The notes beneath the pieces were generated by a model. It made no database searches. It saw nothing but the letters and a program-made list of their open reading frames with translations, and was not told the origin of the DNA. A program made the translations under genes and the position numbers. A DNA stretch of 64,000 nucleotides from Bryobacterales bacterium (GTDB taxonomy: Bacteria; Acidobacteriota; Terriglobia; Bryobacterales; Bryobacteraceae), in NCBI GenBank assembly GCA_947446025.1, contig CANFEY010000007.1, forward strand, positions 1 to 64,000, in the 5' to 3' direction. Of this stretch, positions 34,034 through 41,790 are shown piece after piece (the stretch's first letter is position 1; every line of letters begins with the position of its first letter).

Positions 34034-35158
34034 GTGAAGCGAATTGTGGTGCTAGGTGGCGGGGTCGGGGGGCTGAGCGTGGTCCGGGCGCTGCGGTTTG
34101 TGCATGCGGAGATCACGCTGGTGGAGCGGCGGGACTCGCACGTATTCCAATCCAGGCTGTATGCGGCGGCGGTCGCGGGGCGCGGACGGTTGGAGTCCGG
34201 GTTCGCGCGGCTGGTTAGCGGGCAAAGCAACGTCCAGCTGGTCCGGGGCGAGGCCGTGTATCTGGACGCGCGGCAACGACGGCTGATTCTGGCCGACCGG
34301 GCGCTACCCTATGACACGCTGGTGGTGTCCGCTGGTTCGCAGCCTCGCTATGAGAGGGATGAGTGGCAGCGCTTCGCTCCGGGCTTGAAATCGCCCGAGG
34401 ACGCGCGCCGGATCCGCGAAATGCTGCGGGATCGAGGCAGCTCGGCGGTGGTCGCCGGGGGCGGGGTAAACGGGGTGGAACTGGCCGCGGCGGTGGCGCT
34501 CTCGGACCGCTCCAGGCGCGTGGTGTTGGTGGAGTCGGGCGACCGGATTCTTCCAGGATTCCCGGCTGCCTTGGGCGCCGCCGCGAAGGATCAGCTGCTG
34601 CGTTTGGGTGTCGAGATTCAATGCGGGCGGCACGTGGTCGGCATGGATGGGGAGAGCGTTCGGGTCTCCGGTGAGCAGGGGCGGGAGCGGATCTTGAGCC
34701 GCGCGGTGCTGTGGGCAGGCGGGGTGCGGGGCGCGAATTTCGGGGCAGCGTTGCGGAGCGAGGCCGGTGCCCAGTTGGATGACCAGGGCCGCGTCTCGGT
34801 GGCTCCGGATCTCACCGTGCCGAGGCACCCGGAGATTTTCGTCATCGGCGATTTGGCGCGTGTCTTGCACGAAGATGCTCCCATGGACGGGCTGGCGACG
34901 GTAGCGGCACAACAAGGCCGCTACGTGGCGGCGGCGATCCGCGAGCGCATGAGCGGCTACGACGCGCGTCCGTTTCAGTATGTGGATCAGGGCCGTTTCG
35001 CAATCCTTGGGCGAGGCGGCATCGGAGTAATCGGCGAAACCCAGCTGCGCGGCCCATCGGCCTGGCTGGCGGCCAAACTGGCGCAGAAATGGAGCGCCCC
35101 GGAGGATCTGTTGCCTCGCTTGCGTGCCTATTCCGCGGCTACGGGTTCCAGCACCTGA
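34034..35158 (+). CDS. FAD-dependent pyridine nucleotide oxidoreductase (NDH-2-like)
   Basis: A 374-residue flavoprotein with two dinucleotide-binding motifs: VVLGGGVGGLSVVRAL at the N-terminus (FAD) and AVVAGGGVNGVELAAAVA near 140 (NADH). It also has the FAD-contacting EIFVIGDLARV near 270 and MDGLATVAAQQGRYVA. The arrangement is that of type II NADH dehydrogenases, which pass electrons from NADH to quinone at the membrane. It is shorter than usual (about 400-430) and ends soon after WSAPEDLL, so the C-terminal membrane helices are reduced. GTG start. The last 31 bases overlap the convergent fliM. Confidence 0.85.
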   Translation: MKRIVVLGGGVGGLSVVRALRFVHAEITLVERRDSHVFQSRLYAAAVAGRGRLESGFARLVSGQSNVQLVRGEAVYLDARQRRLILADRALPYDTLVVSAGSQPRYERDEWQRFAPGLKSPEDARRIREMLRDRGSSAVVAGGGVNGVELAAAVALSDRSRRVVLVESGDRILPGFPAALGAAAKDQLLRLGVEIQCGRHVVGMDGESVRVSGEQGRERILSRAVLWAGGVRGANFGAALRSEAGAQLDDQGRVSVAPDLTVPRHPEIFVIGDLARVLHEDAPMDGLATVAAQQGRYVAAAIRERMSGYDARPFQYVDQGRFAILGRGGIGVIGETQLRGPSAWLAAKLAQKWSAPEDLLPRLRAYSAATGSST

Positions 35159-36090
35159 AACGCTCGCTTGCGGCCGCTCATCACGATTTCTCCCCGGTAC
35201 TTGAGGCTGCCGTTTAGCGTGAAATCCAGCGGTTGCTCCAACGGGTAGTCGAAGGCCAGCACGTCTCCTTCTTTTAACGCCAGCAGCGAGGCGACCGAGA
35301 GCGTCGGCCCTTGGAGCGAAGATTCCGCGCGGACTAAGGCTGGCTGTAGAATGCGCAGCGTTCGGAGGTGCTCGTCCTCGCTGGCGCGGGTTTTTCGTAC
35401 GCTCCACTGCTGGTCGAACTTCTGCCGCAGCATCTTGACGGTGATCGAAGGGATCCCCAGGTTCATGATGCCGGACATTTCTCCGATGCGGATCTCCATG
35501 CTGATGGCAACCACGGCTTCGTTCGGTGCCAGAATCTGCAGCAATTGCGGCTCGGTCTCGTGGCTCTCGATGGCAAACTCCATACTGGCCACCGCTTGCC
35601 AGGCGGTGCGCAGATCGTTCAGAATGATGCGTAGCAACCCGTCCAGGATGCTCTGCTCAATTTCCGTGATCTCGCGCTCCGGCTTCAGCGTTCCCTGTCC
35701 CGACCCGCCCAGCAGCATTTCCAGGATCGGAAAGACCAGCGAGGGGTTCAGTTCCAGCAGAGCGTTGCCGTCGTAAGGCTTCATGCTCAGGGACACCATG
35801 CTGGTGGGCGAAGGCAGCACTTGCGCGAACTCCATAAACGCCAGCTGCTCCACGCTGATCAGGTTGACGGCAACGTAGGCGCGCAGGTAGGCAGAGAGGC
35901 TGGACGCCAGGCTGCGCGCGAAGTTTTCGTGCAACAGATGGATGGCGCGCAATTGGTCTTTGGCAATGCGGTCCGGACGCCGGAAATCGTAGACCTGCGC
36001 CTTGGCCGCGGCATCCTCCTGCCCCTTACGCTGGGTTTTCCGAAATACACTGTCGATCTCCTCTTGAGAGAGCATCCGTTCGCCGGCCAT
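35128..36090 (-). CDS. fliM: Flagellar motor switch protein FliM
   Basis: A 320-residue FliM. The N-terminus has the conserved LSQEEIDSVF CheY-binding-type segment, the middle domain carries LLELNPSLVFPILEMLLGGSGQG (GGxG motif) and SMEFAIESHETEPQLLQILAPNEAVVAISMEIRIGEMSGIMNLGIPSITV, and the C-terminal SpoA/FliN-like domain closes it. FliM forms the C-ring that sets rotation direction and transmits torque. No other flagellar gene is near, which is unusual since fliM normally sits with fliL/fliN. Its 3' end overlaps the flavoprotein gene. Confidence 0.95.
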   Translation of the reverse strand: MAGERMLSQEEIDSVFRKTQRKGQEDAAAKAQVYDFRRPDRIAKDQLRAIHLLHENFARSLASSLSAYLRAYVAVNLISVEQLAFMEFAQVLPSPTSMVSLSMKPYDGNALLELNPSLVFPILEMLLGGSGQGTLKPEREITEIEQSILDGLLRIILNDLRTAWQAVASMEFAIESHETEPQLLQILAPNEAVVAISMEIRIGEMSGIMNLGIPSITVKMLRQKFDQQWSVRKTRASEDEHLRTLRILQPALVRAESSLQGPTLSVASLLALKEGDVLAFDYPLEQPLDFTLNGSLKYRGEIVMSGRKRAFQVLEPVAAE

Positions 36091-36156
36091 GCTCTTCTAT
36101 CGGAAGGAAGGAGTGGGGAACAAGGGTAGGAGAAGTCTGAGCCTTACAATAGAGTC

Positions 36157-37440
36157 TTGCAGAGCTTTTTCGTAAAGACGTTTGGGTGCCGGGCTTCGCA
36201 GGCCGACGGGGCCGCATTGGAGGCCGGACTGGCCGGTCGCGGCATGACGGCTGCGCCGGAACTGGCCCAGGCCGATCTGGTGGTGCTGAACACCTGCACC
36301 GTCACCGCCTCGGCTGACGACGAGCTGCGGCAAGTGGTGCGCAAGCTGCATCGCGATCAGCCGGCCTCGCGCATCCTGATCACGGGTTGCTACGCACAGC
36401 GCGCTCCGGAAGAACTGGCCGCCTTGCCTGGAGTCGAGTGGGTGGTGGGCAATTCGCACAAGACGCTCATCCCGGAAGTCTTCGACGCGCCTTACCATGG
36501 ACAGATTCACGTGGGGGAAATCGGGCGTGAGTTTCTGGCGGCTCCCGTGGACGACCCCTTGGGTGACCGCGTGCGCCCGAACCTCAAGATCCAGGACGGC
36601 TGTTCGAACAAGTGCAGCTTCTGCATCATTCCCAGCGTGCGCGGGCGGAGCCGTAGCGCTCCGGGCGACGACGTGGTGGCGCAGGTGCGCGGTCTGGCCG
36701 GCAAATACCGCGAAGTCGTTCTTAGCGGCATCAACTTGGGGCGGTGGGGACGCGATTTCCCTGGGCGAGTTCGTTTGGTGGACTTGGTGCGCCGTTTGCT
36801 GGACGAAACCGGGGTGGAGCGGCTGCGGCTTAGCTCGGTGGAACCGATGGATTTTTCCGACGGGCTGCTTCAACTGATGGCGGAGTCGGACCGCATCGCG
36901 AAACACGTCCACGCGCCGCTGCAATCGGGGTCGGACACCGTGCTGCGCCGCATGCATCGGAAATACCGTCCGCGGCACTACGCGGATCGCATTTTGCAGG
37001 CGCGCGCGTGGATGCCGGATTGCGCCGTCGGGGCCGACGTGATGACGGGCTTCCCCGGCGAAACGGACGCCGAGTTCGAGGCTTCGCGCGCCTTTATCGT
37101 GAGTCTGCCATTCACCTACCTGCACGTGTTCACCTACTCCGCGCGCCCAGGAACACCCGCGGCCGACGCGCCGGATCAGGTTCCGATGCAGGTCCGCCGG
37201 GAGCGCACCGAGATCCTGCGCGCGCTGGGCGAGGGCAAGAGCCGCGCGTTCCGCGCCAGCATGGTTGGACGGCGTGTGTCGGTGGTGTCGCTGCAGAGCG
37301 GGCGTTTTGGACTGAGTGCGAACTACCTCAAGGTGGCGTTTGCCCGCCCTCGGGAGGCGAATCGGTTGGAAGAAATCTTGGTGGGTGGAGTTGCGGTCGA
37401 CGGAGTGTTTGAAGCCGGTTCGTTGCCGGTGCTGGCATGA
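36157..37440 (+). CDS. mtaB: tRNA threonylcarbamoyladenosine methylthiotransferase MtaB-like
   Basis: A 427-residue radical-SAM methylthiotransferase. The N-terminal UPF0004 domain has FGCRASQADGAALEAGL, VLNTCTVTASADDELRQ and ITGCYAQRAPEEL, giving three cluster cysteines. The radical-SAM CxxxCxxC is KCSFC within DGCSNKCSFCIIPSVRG. A reduced TRAM-like domain ends the protein. The pattern fits MtaB, which adds a methylthio group to t6A37 of tRNA. TTG start at 36157 with a TACAAT box six bases upstream, so probably leaderless. It overlaps the next gene by four bases (ATGA). Confidence 0.92.
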   Translation: MQSFFVKTFGCRASQADGAALEAGLAGRGMTAAPELAQADLVVLNTCTVTASADDELRQVVRKLHRDQPASRILITGCYAQRAPEELAALPGVEWVVGNSHKTLIPEVFDAPYHGQIHVGEIGREFLAAPVDDPLGDRVRPNLKIQDGCSNKCSFCIIPSVRGRSRSAPGDDVVAQVRGLAGKYREVVLSGINLGRWGRDFPGRVRLVDLVRRLLDETGVERLRLSSVEPMDFSDGLLQLMAESDRIAKHVHAPLQSGSDTVLRRMHRKYRPRHYADRILQARAWMPDCAVGADVMTGFPGETDAEFEASRAFIVSLPFTYLHVFTYSARPGTPAADAPDQVPMQVRRERTEILRALGEGKSRAFRASMVGRRVSVVSLQSGRFGLSANYLKVAFARPREANRLEEILVGGVAVDGVFEAGSLPVLA

Positions 37441-38192
37441 CTGCACTGATCCTAGGTTGCGGGTTCACGGGCGAGCGCGTCGCACGGCGCATGTTGGCGC
37501 GTGGGGCGAAGGTGATTGGCACAGCGCGCAACCCATCCCGCCTAGTTGGAATCCGCGCGATCCGCGTGGAAGATGTCCCCGGCGTGATCGAGCGGGGTTG
37601 CCTGGTGCTGCATTCTATTCCTCCCGAGGGTGCTCCGGACGTGGTGGCACTGCTGGGCGATTCGCCGTCGCGAGTAGTGTATCTATCCACTACAGGCGTT
37701 TACGGCGCTGCTCGTAGCGTGGATGAGGCTACGCCAGTCGATTGGTCTAGTGAGCGCGCCCAGGTGCGCCTGGATGCCGAGCAGGCCACTGCGGTGGGCC
37801 CCTGGTCGACGCTGGTGCTTCGTCCCGCCGCGATTTACGGACCGGGCCGAGGCGTGCAGGAATCCGTGCGGCGCGGAACGTATCCGCCCGGTGAAAATTT
37901 CATCAGCCGCATTCACGTGGACGATCTGGCAGCGCACTGTGAGGCGGCGCTCTTGTCAGACGTCACCGGCGCTTACCCGGTGGCTGACGAAGAACCCTGT
38001 ACGTCGCGCGAGATTGCTGAGTTTTGCTCGCGGTTGTTGGGCGTGCCGTTGCCCGATGGACCGGTGGCCACCCCGCGCATTTTCGGGGACCGCAAGGTGG
38101 ACGGCTCGGCGATCCGCCGTCTGCTGGGCGTCACGCTGCAGTACCCCAGCTACCGCAGCGGCATCCCGGCTTGCCTTCAAGCGGTATCCTGA
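37437..38192 (+). CDS. NAD(P)-dependent epimerase-like protein (YeeZ-like)
   Basis: A 251-residue extended-SDR-like protein with the Rossmann motif ALILGCGFTGERVARRMLARGAKV and the segment VVYLSTTGVYGAARS, followed by RLDAEQATAVGPWSTLVLRPAAIYGPGRGV and FISRIHVDDLAAHCEAAL. It looks like the YeeZ/SdfA group of nucleotide-sugar-epimerase-like proteins. The usual YxxxK active site is replaced by RLDAEQA, so classical catalysis is doubtful. Its ATG overlaps the mtaB stop (ATGA). Confidence 0.8.
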   Translation: MTALILGCGFTGERVARRMLARGAKVIGTARNPSRLVGIRAIRVEDVPGVIERGCLVLHSIPPEGAPDVVALLGDSPSRVVYLSTTGVYGAARSVDEATPVDWSSERAQVRLDAEQATAVGPWSTLVLRPAAIYGPGRGVQESVRRGTYPPGENFISRIHVDDLAAHCEAALLSDVTGAYPVADEEPCTSREIAEFCSRLLGVPLPDGPVATPRIFGDRKVDGSAIRRLLGVTLQYPSYRSGIPACLQAVS

Positions 38193-38196
38193 AAGC

Positions 38197-38961
38197 GTGA
38201 AAGTTCTTGCTCTGTTTCTGTTGGCCGGCACGGTCGCCTTCTCGCAACCCAAGGCAACCGCGAAAGCGGCCACAGCTCCCATCCTGAAACATCAAGTAGT
38301 GAAGGCTTACCCGCACGACCGCGAGGCGTTCACCCAGGGCCTCTTCTTCCAGGACGGCCAACTGTGGGAAGGCACCGGACTCTACGAACGTTCCGGCCTG
38401 CGCCGCGTGGAACTCGCCACCGGCAAAGTGCTACAGGTCCACCCCATCGGCGAGGCGTACTTCGGCGAAGGCTTGGCCGCCGTGGGCAACCAGCTATTTC
38501 AGCTGACCTGGAAGAACGGGTTGATGTTCGTCTACGACAAGGGCAGCTTCCAACTACAGAAAGCCTTCCGCTACACCGGGGAAGGCTGGGGGCTGACCAC
38601 GGACGGCAAGCAGCTCATCATGTCGGACGGCACCTCCGCGCTGCACTGGGTGGACCCGTTGAACGGCAGCCGGCTGGCCACCATCCGCGTCACCGACGGC
38701 GGCCGCGAGATCGCAAATCTGAATGAGCTCGAATGGATCAAGGGCGAGATCTGGGCCAACGTGTGGCAGAGCAACCGCATCGCCCGGATCGACCCGAAGA
38801 CCGGTCGCGTGAAGGCGTGGCTGAATTTGACCGGCATCCTGACGGCGGCGGAGGCTCAAGGTACGGATGTGCTGAACGGCATCGCCTATGACGCTAAAGG
38901 GGATCGGATCTTCATTACTGGCAAGTTGTGGCCGAAGCTGTTTGAGATTAGGGCGAATTAA
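38197..38961 (+). CDS. Glutaminyl-peptide cyclotransferase, beta-propeller type, copy 1
   Basis: A 254-residue exported protein of the bacterial/plant-type glutaminyl cyclase family (five-bladed propeller). Signal peptide VKVLALFLLAGTVAFSQ, then HQVVKAYPHDREAFTQGLFFQDGQLWEGTGLYERSGLRRVEL, GEGWGLTTDGKQLIMSDGTSALHWVDP and ELEWIKGEIWANVWQSNRIARIDPKTG. It converts N-terminal Gln to pyroglutamate, probably on exported proteins. GTG start at 38197. The next gene is a close paralogue starting two bases after this TAA. Confidence 0.92.
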   Translation: MKVLALFLLAGTVAFSQPKATAKAATAPILKHQVVKAYPHDREAFTQGLFFQDGQLWEGTGLYERSGLRRVELATGKVLQVHPIGEAYFGEGLAAVGNQLFQLTWKNGLMFVYDKGSFQLQKAFRYTGEGWGLTTDGKQLIMSDGTSALHWVDPLNGSRLATIRVTDGGREIANLNELEWIKGEIWANVWQSNRIARIDPKTGRVKAWLNLTGILTAAEAQGTDVLNGIAYDAKGDRIFITGKLWPKLFEIRAN

Positions 38962-38962
38962 C

Positions 38963-39718
38963 GTGCGGCGTGTCTCGCTGGTGTTTCTTGCGGTGGCGCT
39001 GCTGGCGCAGACGAAGGCCTCGCCGGCGGTGTACGGCTACCAAGTGGTCAACCGGTTCCCGCATGATCGAGGTGCGTTCACCGAAGGCCTGTTTGTTTTG
39101 GACGGCGACTTTTACGAGAGCACAGGCCTTGAAGGGAAGTCGAATCTGCGCCGCGTCGAGATCGCCACGGGGCGCGTCAAGCAACAGTACAACGTCCCTT
39201 CGCAGTACTTCGGCGAAGGCATCGTCGCCTTCGGCAAGCAGCTGTTCCAGTTGACTTATAAGACGGAAGTCGCGTTCGTGTACGACCGCTCGACCTTCCA
39301 GTTGCTGAAGACCTACAAATATAAGGGCGAAGGCTGGGGCATGACCACCGACGGCAAACGCCTCATCATGTCCGACGGGACAGCGCAGTTGCGTTTCCTC
39401 GATCCGGCGACGTTCAAGGAACTCGGCCGCTTGTCCGTCACTGACGCGGGCCGCCCGATCGACCAGTTGAACGAACTCGAGTGGATCAAGGGCGAGATCT
39501 GGGCCAACATCTGGCTGACGAATCGTATCGTCCGCATCAATCCGCAGACCGGTCGCGTGAATTCCTGGCTCGACATGAGCGGCATTCTGAGCGTCATGGA
39601 AACTGCGGGTACGGACGTGATGAACGGAATCGCCTACGACGCGAAGACGGATCGCGTGTTCGTGACGGGTAAGTACTGGCCGAGGGTGTTTGAAGTCAAA
39701 GTCGGGGCAAAGAAGTAG
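38963..39718 (+). CDS. Glutaminyl-peptide cyclotransferase, beta-propeller type, copy 2
   Basis: A 251-residue paralogue of the preceding gene, with the same landmarks (YQVVNRFPHDRGAFTEGLFVLDG; GEGWGMTTDGKRLIMSDGTAQLRFLDP; ELEWIKGEIWANIWLTNRIVRINPQTGRV; GTDVMNGIAYDAKTDRVFVTGKYWPRVFEV). Signal peptide VRRVSLVFLAVALLAQTKA. GTG start at 38963, one base after the TAA of copy 1. The pair clearly arose by tandem duplication; divergence is enough that both probably remain functional. Confidence 0.92.
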   Translation: MRRVSLVFLAVALLAQTKASPAVYGYQVVNRFPHDRGAFTEGLFVLDGDFYESTGLEGKSNLRRVEIATGRVKQQYNVPSQYFGEGIVAFGKQLFQLTYKTEVAFVYDRSTFQLLKTYKYKGEGWGMTTDGKRLIMSDGTAQLRFLDPATFKELGRLSVTDAGRPIDQLNELEWIKGEIWANIWLTNRIVRINPQTGRVNSWLDMSGILSVMETAGTDVMNGIAYDAKTDRVFVTGKYWPRVFEVKVGAKK

Positions 39719-39719
39719 G

Positions 39720-39935
39720 CTAGGCGGCAGGCGGGCGGCGGGTTTCGAATTCATTTATTCGCGCCAGCAGTTCCTGGTCCGTAACGTTGGCGGTATTCAG
39801 GCACGCCGCATTGATCCGGGCGTAGTGATCAAAGGCCGCAAGCAAGTTCGCCTCGACGTCTCGCAGGACAGCCGTCAGTTCGCTCACCAGCTGCCTGCTA
39901 GAGTCCGCTTCGGGTACTGGCTGATCTTGGCTCAT
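39720..39935 (-). CDS. Small soluble protein downstream of the HicAB module
   Basis: A 71-residue protein opening MSQDQPVPEADSSRQLVSELTAVLRDVEANLLAAFDHYARINAACLNTA. The sequence is helical and acidic. No family recognised. The ATG at 39935 sits two bases beyond the HicB stop (39938-39940), so it is likely the third gene of the same transcript. The longer open frame upstream overlaps hicB and is probably not used. The role is unknown. Confidence 0.55.
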   Translation of the reverse strand: MSQDQPVPEADSSRQLVSELTAVLRDVEANLLAAFDHYARINAACLNTANVTDQELLARINEFETRRPPAA

Positions 39936-39937
39936 GA

Positions 39938-40150
39938 CTAAGCAAAAATCAAGCGGCGGCCCTTTGGCTCCGGAATTGGATCGCCGCATTCCTTCGCAGT
40001 CTCTACCCAGAGCTGAATCGCCTCCTGAGCATTCGCAAGCGCCTCCGCCTGCGTCGCGCCGTGAACTGCGCATCCGGGCAATTCGGGAACTTCCGCCACA
40101 AAAGCCTGGTCGTCGTCGCTCCAGTAGATGAGAACCTCGTACTTACTCAT
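39938..40150 (-). CDS. HicB-like antitoxin
   Basis: A 70-residue protein with the partial RNase H fold of HicB: YEVLIYWSDDDQAFVAEVPELPGCAVHGATQAEALANAQEAIQLWVE. The tail (PIPEPKGRRLIFA) is short and lacks the DNA-binding domain of long HicB proteins. It neutralises the HicA toxin encoded upstream, with a four-base overlap. The order hicA-hicB is the usual one. Confidence 0.88.
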   Translation of the reverse strand: MSKYEVLIYWSDDDQAFVAEVPELPGCAVHGATQAEALANAQEAIQLWVETAKECGDPIPEPKGRRLIFA

Positions 40151-40440
40151 TCGAACTTGTCTCCCAAACGATTACGCACAAGCATCGCTCTCACTTGTTT
40201 CACCTGGTAGGGCTTGGCCTGACCGCCGTCCCGTTGCAGGTTGATCCGTTCTTCCACCCCAGACTTGCGGAACAAGTGGTGGCTTCCTTTCACATGCCTA
40301 TCAAACCCTAGGTTAACCAAAAGCGAACACAGGTGGTCGAACCGGATCGCCGCATCCGAAGTTCCACTGAGGACTTGCCGAAGTGTTTTCGCGGCACCCA
40401 ATGCCGTCATTGTAGCGTAAGGTTCGTGCCAAGATATCAC
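40147..40440 (-). CDS. HicA-like mRNA interferase toxin
   Basis: A HicA-family toxin with the double-stranded-RNA-binding-like core KTLRQVLSG...LCSLLVNLGFDRHVKGSHHLFRKSGVEERINLQRDGGQAKPYQVKQVRAML; the GSHHLF histidine is the catalytic position. I chose the GTG at 40440, eight bases after AGAAGGAG. Alternatives are a GTG at 40449 and an ATG at 40410. The product has 97 residues, somewhat longer than usual HicA (60-90) because of an N-terminal extension. Overlaps hicB by four bases. Confidence 0.8.
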   Translation of the reverse strand: MISWHEPYATMTALGAAKTLRQVLSGTSDAAIRFDHLCSLLVNLGFDRHVKGSHHLFRKSGVEERINLQRDGGQAKPYQVKQVRAMLVRNRLGDKFE

Positions 40441-40467
40441 GTGATACACTCCTTCTAGAAGTTCGTC

Positions 40468-40869
40468 ATGGTCCGCTTCAACCTACTTTTTCTGGTCGCG
40501 CTACTAGGCATTCGTGCAGCGAGTGGTCAGACGACAACTGTCTTTCGGGGAATGCCGTCAATGAAGATCAGCGAGGGTGGTGTCGAACGAACACCTGAAT
40601 CGCTGGCCCGTGCTGTCGCGGTCAACTTGCAGTGCGTCGGCGACAACTACTATTGGGCTTCGCGTGAGAACAAGGAGATGGTAAAGATTGAGCTAGGTGC
40701 CTTTGCTACCTATATAGCACTCGATGGCAGCGGCTACGTCAGAGTAATTCTACCGGGAATGAAGGCGGCAATCGCTCTAGCGGAAGGAGCAACGGGCGAA
40801 AAGTTCGACTACGTTGAGCACCTGCTCGTCGGACTTCGGAGTGTCACTTACTACGGCGCTAGCCAATAG
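40468..40869 (+). CDS. Small exported protein of unknown function
   Basis: A 133-residue protein with a signal peptide (MVRFNLLFLVALLGIRAASGQ) and a mature region of mixed composition (TVFRGMPSMKISEGGVERTPESLARAVAVNLQCVGDNYYWASREN). No known motif. It is divergent from the HicA gene and convergent with recR, whose end lies five bases downstream. Confidence 0.65.
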   Translation: MVRFNLLFLVALLGIRAASGQTTTVFRGMPSMKISEGGVERTPESLARAVAVNLQCVGDNYYWASRENKEMVKIELGAFATYIALDGSGYVRVILPGMKAAIALAEGATGEKFDYVEHLLVGLRSVTYYGASQ

Positions 40870-40874
40870 ATTCC

Positions 40875-41474
40875 CTACATCTCCCGACGATTCTCTAGCG
40901 ATTTCAGCATCGTCACTTCATCCGCAAACTCCAGATCGCTGCCCACCGGAATCCCCATGGCGATGCGCGTCACCTTCACGCCCAGCGGGCGTAGGAGGCG
41001 GGAGAGGTAGACTGCGGTGGCTTCCCCTTCGACCGTGGGATTGGTCGCGAGGATGATCTCCTTGGCGTCGCCTTCCGCGATGCGGTCCAGCAGGCCTTTG
41101 ATGCGCAACTGTTCGGGGCCGATGCCGCGTAACGGGGAGATCGACCCGTGCAGCACGTGATACACGCCGTTGAAGCTGCGCGTGGTCTCAATGGGGAGGA
41201 TGTTGTGCGGCTCCTCCACCACGCAGATGCTGGCGCGGTCGCGGTGCGGGTCGCGGCAGTAGGAGCACAGCTCGGAATCAGAGATGTTGTTGCAGGCGGC
41301 GCAGAAGACCAGGTTGTCCTTGACTTCGATGAGCGCGGCGGCGAGTCCGGCGGCGTGTTCGCGCGGGGCGCGCAGGACGTGGAACGCTAGACGCTGGGCG
41401 GACTTCTGTCCGATGCCGGGCAGGCGGCGGAACTCGTCGATCAGGCGTTGCAGCGGCGCGGCGAAGTCGTGCAT
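40875..41474 (-). CDS. recR: Recombination protein RecR
   Basis: A 199-residue RecR. It shows the helix-hairpin-helix [25 protein letters not shown], the four-cysteine zinc site [16 protein letters not shown], and the Toprim domain [41 protein letters not shown] and [32 protein letters not shown]. It acts with RecF and RecO in gap repair. It is the last gene of dnaX-ybaB-recR, the classical arrangement, seven bases after ybaB. Confidence 0.98.
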   Translation of the reverse strand: MHDFAAPLQRLIDEFRRLPGIGQKSAQRLAFHVLRAPREHAAGLAAALIEVKDNLVFCAACNNISDSELCSYCRDPHRDRASICVVEEPHNILPIETTRSFNGVYHVLHGSISPLRGIGPEQLRIKGLLDRIAEGDAKEIILATNPTVEGEATAVYLSRLLRPLGVKVTRIAMGIPVGSDLEFADEVTMLKSLENRREM

Positions 41475-41481
41475 GGGGTCC

Positions 41482-41787
41482 TTACAGGAGCCCCGGAGGC
41501 AGGCCCATGCCGCCCAACATGCCGCCCATCTTGGCTTGCGTTTCGGATTCCACCTTCTTGACGGCTTCGTTGCAGGCGATCATCACCAGATCCTGCAGCA
41601 TCTCGACGTCGCCGGCGACTTCGGGATCGATCTTTACGCCGGTGACGTTCTTCTGGCCGTCCATGCTCACCGTGACCATGCCGCCGCCGGCGGAGGCTTC
41701 CACGCGGATTTTGGCGACTTCCTCCGCCATCTTCTTCTGCATCTGCTGGGCCTGCTGCATCATGGCCTGCATGTTGGGCATCTTCAT
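41482..41787 (-). CDS. YbaB/EbfC nucleoid-associated protein
   Basis: A 101-residue member of the YbaB/EbfC family: [55 protein letters not shown] and [36 protein letters not shown]. It is a small DNA-binding dimer that shapes the nucleoid. It lies between dnaX and recR, three bases after dnaX, as in most bacteria. Confidence 0.97.
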   Translation of the reverse strand: MKMPNMQAMMQQAQQMQKKMAEEVAKIRVEASAGGGMVTVSMDGQKNVTGVKIDPEVAGDVEMLQDLVMIACNEAVKKVESETQAKMGGMLGGMGLPPGLL

Positions 41788-41790
41788 GGG

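Noticed and set aside
36097-37446. 449-codon minus-strand frame opposite mtaB
   Set aside because: mtaB has all family cysteines, and the antisense frame has none of the marks of a real protein.
40410-40414. TACAAT overlapping the ATG at 40410 as a promoter for hicA
   Set aside because: A -10 box overlapping the start codon cannot serve that start. The GTG at 40440 with AGAAGGAG is a better start, so the box is probably coincidental.
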